Shown: positions 51,071 through 60,671, counted from the stretch's first letter. The stretch is DNA of 62,611 nucleotides from Alphaproteobacteria bacterium (GCA_021775805.1 JAJFHD010000081.1:1-62611), one strand, 5' to 3'. Notes: generated from the sequence alone by a model not told the origin. Translations and numbers: made by a program.

Positions 51071-52483
51071 ATGCTGCTGACAACTGGATCTCGCAAATCG
51101 AATGGCGTTCGCTGCACCGGCGTGCTCATGGCAACTCTATGGGGTCTGATTTGGCTGATCGTCACGGCGTCGATGCCGGTGGGTCACGCCCAGGAGGTGC
51201 CGGCGCCGAAAGGCGACACCAATACCCCGATCACCGTGGAGACCGACGTGGTTTCGGACCTGGCGATCGAGCGGCGCATTCTCAACATCTTCGACGAGAT
51301 CGACCACCTCAGACTGATTCAGGTGTCGGTCGACGCCGGCGTTGTGCGCCTGCGCGGCACCGTGCTGACGGCCGAAGCCATCGACGAGGCGGCAACTCTG
51401 GCCGCGCGCGTAGAGGGCGTCGTGACAGTCAAAAATGAGCTTGCCCAGGCCACCTCCCTGAGCGAACGCCTGACGCCGGCATGGAGCCGGTTCATCGACC
51501 GCCTTGCCCAACTGGTCGCCCTGGCGCCGCTGATCGGCGTGGCGATGGTTGCATTTCTGGTGTTTGTCGGCATCGGATGGCTGCTCGCCCGGCTGAGCTG
51601 GCCGTGGGACGCAATGGCGCCCAACGGCTTTGTCGCCGATCTCTACCGGCAGATCCTGAAGATCAGTTTCGGTGCCGCCGGCCTCGTGGTGGCACTCGAC
51701 CTGCTCGGCGCCACCGCCCTGCTCGGCACCATGCTGGGAGCGGCCGGAATCGTCGGCCTGGCAGTAGGTTTTGCCGTGCGTGATACCGTGGAGAACTACA
51801 TCGCCAGCATCATGCTCAGCGTGCGGCAGCCGTTCCGACCCAACGATCATGTGGCGATCGACGCCTTCGAGGGCTATGTCATCCGCCTGACGGCGCGTGC
51901 GACCATCCTGCTGACGTTCGACGGCAACCACGTGCGAATTCCCAATTCGAACGTGTTCAAGGGCGTGATCATCAACTACACGCTCAACCCGGAACGCCGG
52001 TTCAGTTTCAGCCTCGGTGTCAATGCCGACTGCAGCCTGCGCGAGGCGCTGGATCTGGTCCTGGAAACCCTGAACGGGCTCGACTTCACGCTCGACGACC
52101 CCGAACCTTCGGGCTGGATTGCCGATATCGGCGACTCCAATGTGGTGCTGTCGTTTTCGGGCTGGGTCGACCAGCGCGAAACCAGCTTCTCCAAGGCACG
52201 CAGCGAATCGATCCGTCTGGCCAAGCGGGCGCTAGAGGCTGCCGGTTTCTCGCTGCCCGAACCGGCCTTCCGCCTGCATATCGACAGCGACACGACGCTG
52301 CATGCCGGCAGCCCGCGCACCGACAGGCGCCCGGATCGGCCGGAGCCGGCACATCCACCGCGCGAAGACGCCCATGTGGGGGACGCATCCGCGGAGGTGG
52401 CTGTGGTGGAACGGGTCGAGGAGGAACGCGCCCGTTTCGGCCAGGAAAACGACCTCCTGAGCTCCGAAGCGCCGCGCGAATAG
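51071..52483 (+). CDS. MscS-type mechanosensitive channel with N-terminal BON domain
   Basis: 470 residues from the ATG at 51071; 51128 is an alternative. A signal peptide (LWGLIWLIVTASMPVGHAQ) is followed by a BON domain (LILQ-like VDAGVVRLRGTVLTAEAIDE, AATLAARVEGVVTVKNELAQ), three membrane segments, and the pore helix LLGTMLGAAGIVGLAVGFAV, RDTVENYIASIML. The beta domain has FDGNHVRIPNSNVFKGVIIN. The C-tail is charged and Pro-rich. The channel should act in osmotic release; the BON domain places a lipid- or protein-binding module in the periplasm. Confidence 0.92.
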   Translation: MLLTTGSRKSNGVRCTGVLMATLWGLIWLIVTASMPVGHAQEVPAPKGDTNTPITVETDVVSDLAIERRILNIFDEIDHLRLIQVSVDAGVVRLRGTVLTAEAIDEAATLAARVEGVVTVKNELAQATSLSERLTPAWSRFIDRLAQLVALAPLIGVAMVAFLVFVGIGWLLARLSWPWDAMAPNGFVADLYRQILKISFGAAGLVVALDLLGATALLGTMLGAAGIVGLAVGFAVRDTVENYIASIMLSVRQPFRPNDHVAIDAFEGYVIRLTARATILLTFDGNHVRIPNSNVFKGVIINYTLNPERRFSFSLGVNADCSLREALDLVLETLNGLDFTLDDPEPSGWIADIGDSNVVLSFSGWVDQRETSFSKARSESIRLAKRALEAAGFSLPEPAFRLHIDSDTTLHAGSPRTDRRPDRPEPAHPPREDAHVGDASAEVAVVERVEEERARFGQENDLLSSEAPRE

Positions 52484-52692
52484 GCGAACCGTTCCGCGGT
52501 ATTGCCCGCGCGACTGACCGGGTTGTCTTGAACAGAATTTGACCAATATTGTGGCAAATACTATTGTTGTTGCCGCGTCTGCGGCAAAGAAAAACCGATC
52601 TCGATGCCTTGCCGGTTCGTGCGCAACATGGTTAACGGACTGTTAATGCTCCCGTGAGTAGGATGCGAAAGCTCATTTTTGTTGAGGCTCTC

Positions 52693-53931
52693 ATGCGCCG
52701 CTCTGCATTTGTTGTCATCCTCCTCCTCGCCGCCGGTGCGACGGGAATGGACATCACGCGGACTGCTGACGCAAGCGATGTTGGAGACCGGAGCGCCTGG
52801 CTGGTCAACCCAGCATTGGCCTGGGCCAATGTCGAAAATTCCCTTTATGCGCAGGCGAAGCCGGTTGCGGTTACCCGGAAAGCTTCACTGGAACAGATGA
52901 TCGGTCAAATGATCATGGTCGGATTCACCGGCACGGCCAAAAACGATCCGGGGGTCAAGGCGGTACGGCGGGAGCTCAAGGACGGCCTTATCGGCGGCGT
53001 GCTGCTGCTGGCACGCAACGTGGCTTCGCCCAAGCAGGTCCGCCTTCTCAGCAAGAGTCTGCGGGAGGCTTCGGGAAACAGGATACCGCTGATCTCGGTC
53101 GACCAGGAAGGCGGTGCCATACAGAGGCTCAAGGCGCGCACCGGTCACCTCACTTTTCCGTCGGCCCGTCATGTTGCCTCAAATCCTAAATTCCGCACCG
53201 GCTCAAATGTGCTTTCGCTTTATGCCAAAATGGCGTCCGAATTGCGTTCCGGCGGCATAAACGTCAATTTCGGCCCGGTTGTCGACCTCAACATCAACCC
53301 CGAAAATCCGATAATTGGCCGGTTGGGCCGCAGTTACGGGACGGATCCGGACCGCGTCAGCCTTTACGCCCGCTGGTTCGCCCTGGCGCACCAGGGCGCC
53401 GGCATTCTGACCGTGGCTAAACACTTTCCCGGGCACGGCAGCAGCAAGACCGACAGTCACGTCGATTACACCGACATATCCAAGTCGTGGAAAAAAGAAG
53501 AACTCAAGCCTTTCATCGATCTGGCGGAAGACCAGTTCGTCGATATGGTGATGGTCGGTCATCTCTATCATCCGAAATTCAGTGACGGACCCGGCATTCC
53601 CGCCTCGCTGTCAAAAAAGTCGATCACAGCCTTGCGCCGGGACTTCGGCTTCAAGGGTGTCATTATCACCGACGATCTCGACATGGGCGCGTTGCGAAAG
53701 CATTTTTCGTTTGAGGAGCGCATCGTCCGGGCGATCAGGGCCGGCGAGGACATGCTGGTTTTTGCCAATCTGATTGATCCCAAGAACGACCTCGGCGCGC
53801 GTATTCACAAGGTGATCGTCCAGGCGGTTCGCGACGGCCGGATCAAGAAATCGCGGATCGCGGACGCCTACAAACGCATCATGGAGATGAAAAGCGGCCT
53901 TGCAAACAGCAAACTGGCGAAGCGGCACTGA
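52693..53931 (+). CDS. Beta-N-acetylhexosaminidase, glycoside hydrolase family 3 (NagZ-like)
   Basis: 412 residues from the ATG at 52693 (TTGAGG upstream; 52663 is an alternative). The signal peptide (SAFVVILLLAAGATGMD) makes it an exported form, unlike cytoplasmic NagZ. GH3 landmarks are MIMVGFTGTAKNDPGVKAV, PLISVDQEGGAIQRLKARTG, INVNFGPVVDLNINPENPII, AKHFPGHGSSKTDSHVD (catalytic Asp-His dyad) and VIITDDLDMGALRKH (nucleophile Asp). Probably acts in peptidoglycan recycling or wall modification. Confidence 0.92.
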   Translation: MRRSAFVVILLLAAGATGMDITRTADASDVGDRSAWLVNPALAWANVENSLYAQAKPVAVTRKASLEQMIGQMIMVGFTGTAKNDPGVKAVRRELKDGLIGGVLLLARNVASPKQVRLLSKSLREASGNRIPLISVDQEGGAIQRLKARTGHLTFPSARHVASNPKFRTGSNVLSLYAKMASELRSGGINVNFGPVVDLNINPENPIIGRLGRSYGTDPDRVSLYARWFALAHQGAGILTVAKHFPGHGSSKTDSHVDYTDISKSWKKEELKPFIDLAEDQFVDMVMVGHLYHPKFSDGPGIPASLSKKSITALRRDFGFKGVIITDDLDMGALRKHFSFEERIVRAIRAGEDMLVFANLIDPKNDLGARIHKVIVQAVRDGRIKKSRIADAYKRIMEMKSGLANSKLAKRH

Positions 53932-53948
53932 CCGTCGCCCGATGCCGT

Positions 53949-55700
53949 TCAAGGCTTGCGGCCGGAGACCATGCGGCTGTTTCGACGCGGCCGGCCAATC
54001 TCGTACTTCGGCCAGCACCAGTTCTTGTCGGCGATCCACGTGAATGCCTTGCAGCGGTAGTCGTTCACGCACAGCGACACACACTGACTTAGAGACGTCG
54101 GCCGCGAACCGTTGGGCAGCAGGTCGCGTCCGGAGAGGTCGATGCCATCCATCCTGATCATCTGAACCTGCGGGCCTGACGGCGTCGCCTGCGCCCCGGG
54201 CACAACGGTGCCGGGTTTCACGCCGCTGACCATGCCGGAGCTGTAGGAGGCCCCTCCAACCCCGGACTTTGGCCAGCACCAGCTTTTGGCAGCCACCCAG
54301 GTGTATGCCCGGCAGCGGCTATCACGCAGGCATATGTTCTCGCACTGGCCGACGGAAACGTTCCGCACGCCCGATCCGAACAGGTCCATGCCGTTGAAAT
54401 CGACGTTCGCCATGCGCTGCATACCGGACACAGGCGACGGTGCGGCGGGCGCCGGTGGCGTCGCCGGGGCAGTCGTCTTCGGCGGTGGCACAAGTTTCAG
54501 CTTGGCATCGTAGAGGGCGCTCCGCGCCAGACCGTGGAACTCGCCGGTGGGAAAGGCATCTATGTAGAACTGACACGTCCTGATGACTTCGTGGACCGAG
54601 CCGGCTTCCGCGCACTCGCGGTATTTCGGCAGTTCGATCTGGGCCCGGCGGATTTTCTCAACCTGTGGCGCGCGGGGGTGCTTGCTGAATTTTTCGAGAA
54701 ATTTGTTGTAACATCGCAGGGAGTTTCTCTGGACGCAATCCAGATACGCTTCTTCTCCGACTTGCTGGCGTCTTTCCGCCGCGCTCAGTTTGGTGGTTGT
54801 CGCCGAATTCTGTACCGGAGGCAGTTGCAAGGCGTTATCCGAGGCAGGCTGGCGTTCCGGTTGCTTCAGAACGGGCGCGGCCTTTTCGGGTTCGGCAGCG
54901 TCGGCCGAGGGTCGAAGTGAGTAATTGCCGGTGATCTGGTCGTAATAGGCAGGCACCTGCGTGTGCTTCACCGACCGTGCGAGGTTGGTGACCTGGACCT
55001 GCACGTCTTTTGCCAGAGAAACGATGTTCTGGCCCGGCCGCACGAGGAGTGGCAGCAACGTCCGGGTGTACACCGAATTGGGATTCGGATCGTCGTCGGA
55101 GAGCCGGTCAAGGGCGGTCTGATTGGCACCGGCGGAATACATGATGAAGGTGCCGGACGGCGGCGTTACACGCGACAGACCACGGGCGCCGCCGACCGCG
55201 CGGCTGCCGCCGCCTTCGAAGGGATTGTCGCGGCAGGCGTCCAGGACGATGAAGTTGATCCTCGTGCCCTTCTTTTCCAACATGTCCAAAAGACTGTGCA
55301 GACTGATGGCTTCACGGATCAGCAATTCCTCCTCGTTGCTGTTGGCCTGGGGAATATCGCCGGGGAGAAGATAGTTGTTTTGCAGGATCTGAACCCCGTG
55401 TCCGGCAAAATAGACCGCCGCGGTGTCGCCGGGTTTCAGTTTCTGATCGAATTCAACCAGCTTGCGGTTGAATTCGCGCCTTGTCAGGTTGATGCCGCTG
55501 ACAACATCGAAACCCAGGCTTGTGAAAGCCTTTGTCATGGCGGCGGCGTCGTTGGCGGCATTTCTCAGCTGCTGAGACGCCGGCAGATTGCTGTATTTAT
55601 CGATGCCGACAACCAGAGCAATACGATCCTCGGCCCGAGCAATCGTAGAAAACACCGACGCCAGCAATGCGCCGATTATCAGTATAGACAGGCTGCGCAT
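53949..55700 (-). CDS. Secreted caspase-like (C14) protein with a PAN/apple-like Cys-rich tail
   Basis: 583 residues from the ATG at 55700. A signal peptide (LSILIIGALLASVFSTIARA) is followed by a caspase fold: IALVVGIDKYSNLPASQQLR, catalytic His in YFAGHGVQIL, Cys in IVLDACRDNPF. A Pro-rich linker and a charged helical region follow. Two similar Cys-rich units end the protein (CENICLRDSRCRAYTWV and CVSLCVNDYRCKAFTWI, each with a WCWPK motif), like PAN/apple domains that bind proteins or glycans. It is convergent with the GH3 gene (17-bp gap). The target is unknown. Confidence 0.9.
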   Translation of the reverse strand: MRSLSILIIGALLASVFSTIARAEDRIALVVGIDKYSNLPASQQLRNAANDAAAMTKAFTSLGFDVVSGINLTRREFNRKLVEFDQKLKPGDTAAVYFAGHGVQILQNNYLLPGDIPQANSNEEELLIREAISLHSLLDMLEKKGTRINFIVLDACRDNPFEGGGSRAVGGARGLSRVTPPSGTFIMYSAGANQTALDRLSDDDPNPNSVYTRTLLPLLVRPGQNIVSLAKDVQVQVTNLARSVKHTQVPAYYDQITGNYSLRPSADAAEPEKAAPVLKQPERQPASDNALQLPPVQNSATTTKLSAAERRQQVGEEAYLDCVQRNSLRCYNKFLEKFSKHPRAPQVEKIRRAQIELPKYRECAEAGSVHEVIRTCQFYIDAFPTGEFHGLARSALYDAKLKLVPPPKTTAPATPPAPAAPSPVSGMQRMANVDFNGMDLFGSGVRNVSVGQCENICLRDSRCRAYTWVAAKSWCWPKSGVGGASYSSGMVSGVKPGTVVPGAQATPSGPQVQMIRMDGIDLSGRDLLPNGSRPTSLSQCVSLCVNDYRCKAFTWIADKNWCWPKYEIGRPRRNSRMVSGRKP

Positions 55701-55907
55701 CTCACCCCCACGCCAACGCAACTTGGACATGTACTAAAACATCAAACCTAAAACGACGGCGATTTCAGCCAATTCTTTACGCGCCGCACGCCTCTCGTCT
55801 GCGAACGTCGTCTATACTATGCACCGCAGCGGCGGTGACCGCCACAATATAAATGACCGGGTGGTGTTATCCCGGCCACAACCGGCGCAATCGCCGACTG
55901 CAGGGCG

Positions 55908-56666
55908 TCACAAGATCTGACTCAGGAATTCCCTGGTCCGGGGATCGCTGGCGCTGTCGAAGAATGTGTCAGGGGCGCCATGTTCGACGATGACGCCTCG
56001 GTCGGTAAAGTAGATATGGTCGGCAATCTCGCGGGCAAATCCCATTTCATGAGTGACCAGGATGCAGGTCATGCCTTCCTGGGCGAGATCCTTGATGGTG
56101 ACCAGCACTTCCTTGACGGTTTCCGGATCAAGCGCTGCCGTCACTTCGTCGAACAGCATAACGTCGGGGCGCATGGCAAGCGAACGGGCAATCGCCACAC
56201 GCTGCTGCTGGCCGCCTGACAGTTCGCCGGGATAGCTTGATTCCTTGCCCTCGAGCCTGACCTTCCGGATCAGCTCGCGGGCACGTTTTTCGACGTCGTC
56301 CTTCGGTTCCTTGAGGACCAGCACCGGTGCCATCATGATGTTTTCCAGCGCCGTCTTGTGGGGGAAAAGATTGTACTGCTGGAAGACCATGCCGACTTTC
56401 TGGCGCAGATCGAGCTTGTTGAGGTTGGGGTCGTGAACCTCCTGGCCCTCGACTGTGATCGAACCGGATTGAATGTCATTGAGAGCGTTGATGCAGCGGA
56501 TGAGGGTCGACTTGCCGGACCCGGACGGGCCGATGATGCAGATGACCTCACCCTTCATGACGTCGAGCGAGACGCCTTTCAGGACCTCGAGGTCGCCAAA
56601 GGACTTGTGCACGTCCTTGATCGATATGATTGGCTGGTCGGGACTCCAGGCGGCTTGCGACATCAC
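55908..56666 (-). CDS. Polar amino-acid ABC transporter ATP-binding protein
   Basis: 252 residues. Walker A GPSGSGKST, VFQQYNLFPHKTALENIMMA, signature LSGGQQQRVAIARSLAMRPD, Walker B VMLFDEVTAALD, switch VTHEMGFAREIADH. This is the GlnQ/AapP/HisP type. It follows the second permease by 7 bp as last gene of the operon. There is a ribosome-site-like GAGGAATTCG just before the ATG. Confidence 0.94.
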   Translation of the reverse strand: MMSQAAWSPDQPIISIKDVHKSFGDLEVLKGVSLDVMKGEVICIIGPSGSGKSTLIRCINALNDIQSGSITVEGQEVHDPNLNKLDLRQKVGMVFQQYNLFPHKTALENIMMAPVLVLKEPKDDVEKRARELIRKVRLEGKESSYPGELSGGQQQRVAIARSLAMRPDVMLFDEVTAALDPETVKEVLVTIKDLAQEGMTCILVTHEMGFAREIADHIYFTDRGVIVEHGAPDTFFDSASDPRTREFLSQIL

Positions 56667-56673
56667 GAATTCC

Positions 56674-57570
56674 TCATAGTTTCACCGCAAAGCGCTTTTC
56701 AAGCGCAATTGTCATGCGGGCAATCGGGTAGCAATAGGCAAAGAAGATCAGGAGCGCGAAGCTGTAGAACGGCACCAGCAGTTCGGGGTGGTTGTCCTCG
56801 GCCTCGATCGCCTGACGGCTCAAGGTGATGAGTTCCTCGACACCGAGCAAGGAGCACAGCGGTGTCGCCATGGTCAGGATCGCGTACCAGTTCATCCACG
56901 GCGGGATCATGCGCTTGAAACACTGCGGCAGGATGATGCGCCACAGGGTCTGGTGGCGCGAATAACCCAGCGACTCCGCCGCCTCCCATTGACCGTCATG
57001 GACGGACAGGATTGCGCCGCGCACCACTTCGGAAATATTGGCCATGATCGGCAGGGACAGGCCGACGACGGCCTTCATCCAGTCGGGAATCGAGATCACA
57101 AGCGACCCGATTGTGACCTCGAACGGAAAGGCCAGCAGCACAATGAACAGGAGCACCAGCCAGGGAGAATTGCGGAAAGTCTGGGTGATGAACTTGGCCG
57201 GCAGGCGAATTGCCGCATTGGGCGAAATCTGCGCCAACCCGAGCACGACACCGGCGGCCGTGCCGATAAGCATGGTCATCAGGGAAATGATGACATTGAA
57301 CAGAAACCCGCTGGCGACCAGGAACGGCAGCCATTTGACAAGGGCCGTGGTCGCCATGGCATAGGTGTAGTTGGAGGCTGCAAGCGATACCGCCGGCCAC
57401 AGGACGATGGCGGCAATCAGCGCGCCCCAGGTCCACGCCGGCAGACTTGCCAGCCAGCGCGAGAAGCCGACCGGGTCGTTGACCATCACCCGGGCGGGGT
57501 CTACCGGCAGCAGGACCGGCAGGTCGGTGGTTGATTTGGCGTTGACGCCGGGAAGGAAACGAAATGCCAT
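56674..57570 (-). CDS. Polar amino-acid ABC transporter permease
   Basis: 298 residues. The N-terminal extension is longer than in HisM-like permeases (DLPVLLPVDPARVMVNDPV), then about six membrane segments. The PAAT loop is GAILSVHDGQWEAAESLGYS, then RHQTLWRIILPQCFKRMIPP. It pairs with the permease at 57575, 4 bp upstream. The protein forms half of a heterodimeric channel. Confidence 0.92.
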   Translation of the reverse strand: MAFRFLPGVNAKSTTDLPVLLPVDPARVMVNDPVGFSRWLASLPAWTWGALIAAIVLWPAVSLAASNYTYAMATTALVKWLPFLVASGFLFNVIISLMTMLIGTAAGVVLGLAQISPNAAIRLPAKFITQTFRNSPWLVLLFIVLLAFPFEVTIGSLVISIPDWMKAVVGLSLPIMANISEVVRGAILSVHDGQWEAAESLGYSRHQTLWRIILPQCFKRMIPPWMNWYAILTMATPLCSLLGVEELITLSRQAIEAEDNHPELLVPFYSFALLIFFAYCYPIARMTIALEKRFAVKL

Positions 57571-57574
57571 GATG

Positions 57575-58333
57575 TCAGCCCCCGTATCCCGGAATCCGCA
57601 GGTTCTTCTCCCAGCGGTTCATGCCGAAGACCAGCACGCCGACCAGGGCGATGAACGAGACAAACAGCATCAGCATGGTCGGGTAGAGCGCGCTTGGATA
57701 GTCGTTCCAGATGCCGACGCTTTCATAAAGCAATTCCGGCACGGCGATACCGATGGCCTGGGTGGTGGTCTTCACCAGATTAACAAGATTGTTGTTGAGC
57801 GACGGCAGGGACACGCGGAAGGCGAGCGGCAGGACGATTTCCTTGTAGATCTGCAGCCGCGTGAAGCCTAAGGCTTCGGCGGCTTCCACGGTCGACTCCG
57901 GCACGGCTTCGATGCCGGAGCGGAATATCTCGACGTTGAAGGCGCCGGCAAAAAACGACAGCGATATGATGGCCCAGCCGACGTTGGATATCAGGGCGGT
58001 TTCGGTCCAGCCGTCGTCGCCGGTGATCGAGGGCGTGAACTGGCCCAGGGCAAAATAGAAAAACAGCAGCTGGACGAAAGGCGGGGTGTTGCGAAAGAAC
58101 TGGATGTAGCCCTGAACCACATTTCGGGTAAGCCTGCTCGACGAACCCTGCAGCCAGGCGCCGGTGACCCCGATGATGACCGAGAAGATGACGCACGCGA
58201 TCGACAACAGGACAGTGTACTGGAAGCCGCTGACAATCCGCGCCCACTGGCGGGCATCGTGAAAGAAGATAAAGTTCCAGCGCGGATAGTCCTCCGCCAC
58301 CTGACGGAAAAATTCCGTAAAGGCTTCAAGCAT
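57575..58333 (-). CDS. Polar amino-acid ABC transporter permease
   Basis: 252 residues with about five membrane segments. RSGIEAVPESTVEAAEALGF, then TRLQIYKEIVLPLAFRVSLP is the EAA loop of PAAT permeases. FFRNTPPFVQLLFFYFALGQ is the typical second segment. It is separated from the binding-protein gene by a strong hairpin and is followed by the second permease gene (4 bp). Confidence 0.92.
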   Translation of the reverse strand: MLEAFTEFFRQVAEDYPRWNFIFFHDARQWARIVSGFQYTVLLSIACVIFSVIIGVTGAWLQGSSSRLTRNVVQGYIQFFRNTPPFVQLLFFYFALGQFTPSITGDDGWTETALISNVGWAIISLSFFAGAFNVEIFRSGIEAVPESTVEAAEALGFTRLQIYKEIVLPLAFRVSLPSLNNNLVNLVKTTTQAIGIAVPELLYESVGIWNDYPSALYPTMLMLFVSFIALVGVLVFGMNRWEKNLRIPGYGG

Positions 58334-58374
58334 TCAAAAATGTCCCCAGAACTTGCCCTGTCCCCAAGTGACAC

Positions 58375-58403
58375 CGGGGCATCCTGATCTTGAGGATGCC
58401 CCG
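58375..58403 (-). terminator. Stem-loop between binding-protein and permease genes of the amino-acid importer
   Basis: Perfect 11-bp stem: CGGGGCATCCT (58375-58385) with AGGATGCCCCG (58393-58403), 7-nt loop GATCTTG, 27 bp after the binding-protein stop and 41 bp before the first permease start. No U-tract. Same architecture as the hairpin at 8615-8650, consistent with differential expression inside the operon. Confidence 0.75.
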
Positions 58404-58430
58404 ACGTTCAGTTCAAACGTGCGATGGCGG

Positions 58431-59288
58431 TTACTTGCCCGCGAGCCAGTCCTTGAACGAGGCGTTCTGGTCGACCAGGTATTTGGTGGCCTTGATGCCC
58501 CATTTCTTTTCAAGCTCGATCATCTTGCCCGACTGATGCAGGTTGAAGGTCAGGCCCGACATGAAGTTGCCGAAGACGCAGTCCTTCTCCGCCAGCGGCA
58601 CGGCCAGACCCCAGGGGTTGTCGTCTTCTGAGTTGAGCGGCATTTCGAAGTCGTCGAAATTGCCGGACGAAAGATCCGAACCGATCGAGGAGTCGTCATA
58701 GACCCAGGCGACGCACTTCTTGTCGCGCAGGGCCTGCTTGGCTTCCGCATTGCCGGTGAAGGCGACCACATTGACGCCGTAACGCTCGGTCACGACCTTG
58801 TTGTAGAAAGCGCCCTGCTTGCCGCACACGGGCTTGCCCTTGAGGTCGTCCCAGTTCTTGAAGCCGAGCGCCTTGGGCGCCATGATGTTGGTGCCAGAGG
58901 TGTAGTAGTTCGGCTGGGTTATACCGACGATCTTGCGACGGTCGGGACGGTCGGACATGGTGGCGATCATCATGTTGATCTTGCCCTGCTCCAGGAACTG
59001 CATGCGGTTCGACGACTGGACGGCCACGACTTCGAGTTCGACACCCATGGCATCGGCGGCAATCTTGGCGATATCGATTTCCATGCCGACGATGTCGCCA
59101 TTGGAGTCACGAAAACCCCAGGGCTTGTAGTCGGCCTTGACGCCGACCACGACCTTGCCGGCGGCCATGACCTTTTTCCAGACGTCGTTGGTGCACTGTT
59201 TCGAGTGACCGTCGGCAACCGCGGCGGCTGTACCGGCCAGCACCACAAGACTGGCCGCGCTGGCCTTGAGAACGGATTTCAGCATCAA
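58431..59288 (-). CDS. Polar amino-acid ABC transporter substrate-binding protein
   Basis: 285 residues. Signal peptide SVLKASAASLVVLAGTAAAV. SBP family 3 pattern: VVVGVKADYKPWGFRDSNGD, VGMEIDIAKIAADAMGVELE, QGKINMMIATMSDRPDRRKI, and later DLKGKPVCGKQGAF. The ligand Arg is in SDRPDRR and the Asp in DDSSIGSD. First gene of the operon with GGGAGGAAT before its ATG. Polar amino acids are likely; the exact one cannot be told. Confidence 0.92.
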   Translation of the reverse strand: MMLKSVLKASAASLVVLAGTAAAVADGHSKQCTNDVWKKVMAAGKVVVGVKADYKPWGFRDSNGDIVGMEIDIAKIAADAMGVELEVVAVQSSNRMQFLEQGKINMMIATMSDRPDRRKIVGITQPNYYTSGTNIMAPKALGFKNWDDLKGKPVCGKQGAFYNKVVTERYGVNVVAFTGNAEAKQALRDKKCVAWVYDDSSIGSDLSSGNFDDFEMPLNSEDDNPWGLAVPLAEKDCVFGNFMSGLTFNLHQSGKMIELEKKWGIKATKYLVDQNASFKDWLAGK

Positions 59289-59601
59289 ACAATTCCTCCC
59301 TGTCTGATTTTGTTGTGAAAATAGGTGGGCGTCTCCCCGGGCACGACCTTAGAGCAGTATGGACGGTGTTGGAAGTCTGGTGCACACAGAAATGTGAAGA
59401 AGGACTGGCCAGACCCAATTTCCGACCGTGCCCTTTGCAGGGGCGGTCGGAATTTTCCTGCGGCCGGAACATGAGGCGGCACGAGCGTGTTCGATGCAAC
59501 CGGGAAACAAAACATCGGGCGAAAGAATTTGACAGCCGTCACGACAGCCGCTTGTCTGTTAACACTGAGTAATATCCCCGCAACACAAAGTCGAGGTGAA
59601 C
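59289..59601. other. Divergent promoter region between the amino-acid importer and an unknown gene
   Basis: About 310 bp. A plus-strand open frame near 59530-59620 has a signal-like run (LTAVTTAACLLTLSNIPATQ) in a different frame from the following gene, which may be chance or a frameshifted signal sequence. No operator was identified. Confidence 0.35.
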
Positions 59602-60537
59602 ATGTCCGTCTGGCTCAGAACGAGAAGCGAAGCATCGAAAGAAAAATGGCTCCGCGAACAAAAAGAAGACCGCTCCTATTTTGCCAAAGAACCAAATTCA
59701 AACGCCGACAAGCTGCCGGTTCCGCCATGGTTCAAGCAATCGTCCTACTTCGCGACGTTGAAGACCAAATATTCCGACTGGCAACAGATAGCCGGTGACT
59801 ACTCCAGGGCACTTTCCGCACAGTATTTTGTTATCCACGATACGGCCGGAACCGACGAATACGGCAAGGGTCCGGGCCTGACAGACCCCGAGGACCGCAC
59901 CGCCACACGGGGCATCCACCTCTGGCTCGGGCCAAAGAACCGCTACCTCGGCAATGACTGGCATGAAAAAGGCTACGGGACCAAAATGGAAACCCGGGCG
60001 GCCAACCACCACCTGCTCCACATAGAACTTGTCAGGGACAAAACCCGCCTGAGCAAGCCAACTTTCTACAGCAACAAGCAGTACCAAATGTTGGCGCACG
60101 CTTATGTCTGTGCTTCGGTGAGACGCGGCACCTTGTTGACGACAACCTCTCACAACGAGGTCGACAGGGCCTGCGTCCAGCCATTATCCGGGGGACGGTA
60201 CACCTATGGCCATCACGATCCCGAGAAATTCGACCTTGGCAAACTGTACGGTCTGATCGCAGATATCCTCGGTCTTCCGGCATCAGCTACATTCGGAATC
60301 GAACCCCACCGCGTGAACGGAAAGAATCTCGGAGGTCAGTACAACAGTTTCATCAATTACGTTAAGGGACGCACATCCGAAGCGATGCAGTACGGGCCGG
60401 TCCTGAATGCGACCGGCCCAAACAACGACCGCGGCAAACACAAGAAGATGAAGCTCAAATATGGCTGGTACTATGTGATGCCGGTTTACAAAACAGTGGG
60501 CGGGGTGCGTTATCTTCCACGCGATGTTCCCAACTAG
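59602..60537 (+). CDS. Amidase_2-like protein of uncertain function
   Basis: 311 residues from the ATG at 59602. SAQYFVIHDTAGTDEYG resembles the first strand and zinc His of N-acetylmuramoyl-L-alanine amidases (FVIHHTAG). HLWLGPKNRYLGNDWHEKGY, HNEVDRACVQPLSGGRYTYG and HHDPEKFDLGKLYGLI could supply the other His and Asp ligands. The similarity is weak. No signal peptide in this frame, but the preceding bases in another frame encode one, so a frameshift or an unusual start is conceivable. Confidence 0.6.
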   Translation: MSVWLRTRSEASKEKWLREQKEDRSYFAKEPNSNADKLPVPPWFKQSSYFATLKTKYSDWQQIAGDYSRALSAQYFVIHDTAGTDEYGKGPGLTDPEDRTATRGIHLWLGPKNRYLGNDWHEKGYGTKMETRAANHHLLHIELVRDKTRLSKPTFYSNKQYQMLAHAYVCASVRRGTLLTTTSHNEVDRACVQPLSGGRYTYGHHDPEKFDLGKLYGLIADILGLPASATFGIEPHRVNGKNLGGQYNSFINYVKGRTSEAMQYGPVLNATGPNNDRGKHKKMKLKYGWYYVMPVYKTVGGVRYLPRDVPN

Positions 60538-60657
60538 GACAATGATCGTCAGGCCGTACGCGGTCGTCCTTTGACCTGATCATGCACACTTGCCGGTCGT
60601 ATGACGATGATGATGTCCCACGGCATCTCTTCGCCCGACTTTCGCAGGTCTTATCAA

Positions 60658-60671
60658 TTGATGTGAATCAA
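60658..60671. promoter_or_regulatory. FNR/FixK-type site upstream of the Arg/His/Tyr-rich protein
   Basis: TTGAT-GTGA-ATCAA, an exact match to the FNR/FixK consensus, 80 bp upstream of the ATG at 60751. An oxygen-responsive CRP/FNR-family regulator is the likely ligand. Confidence 0.55.
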
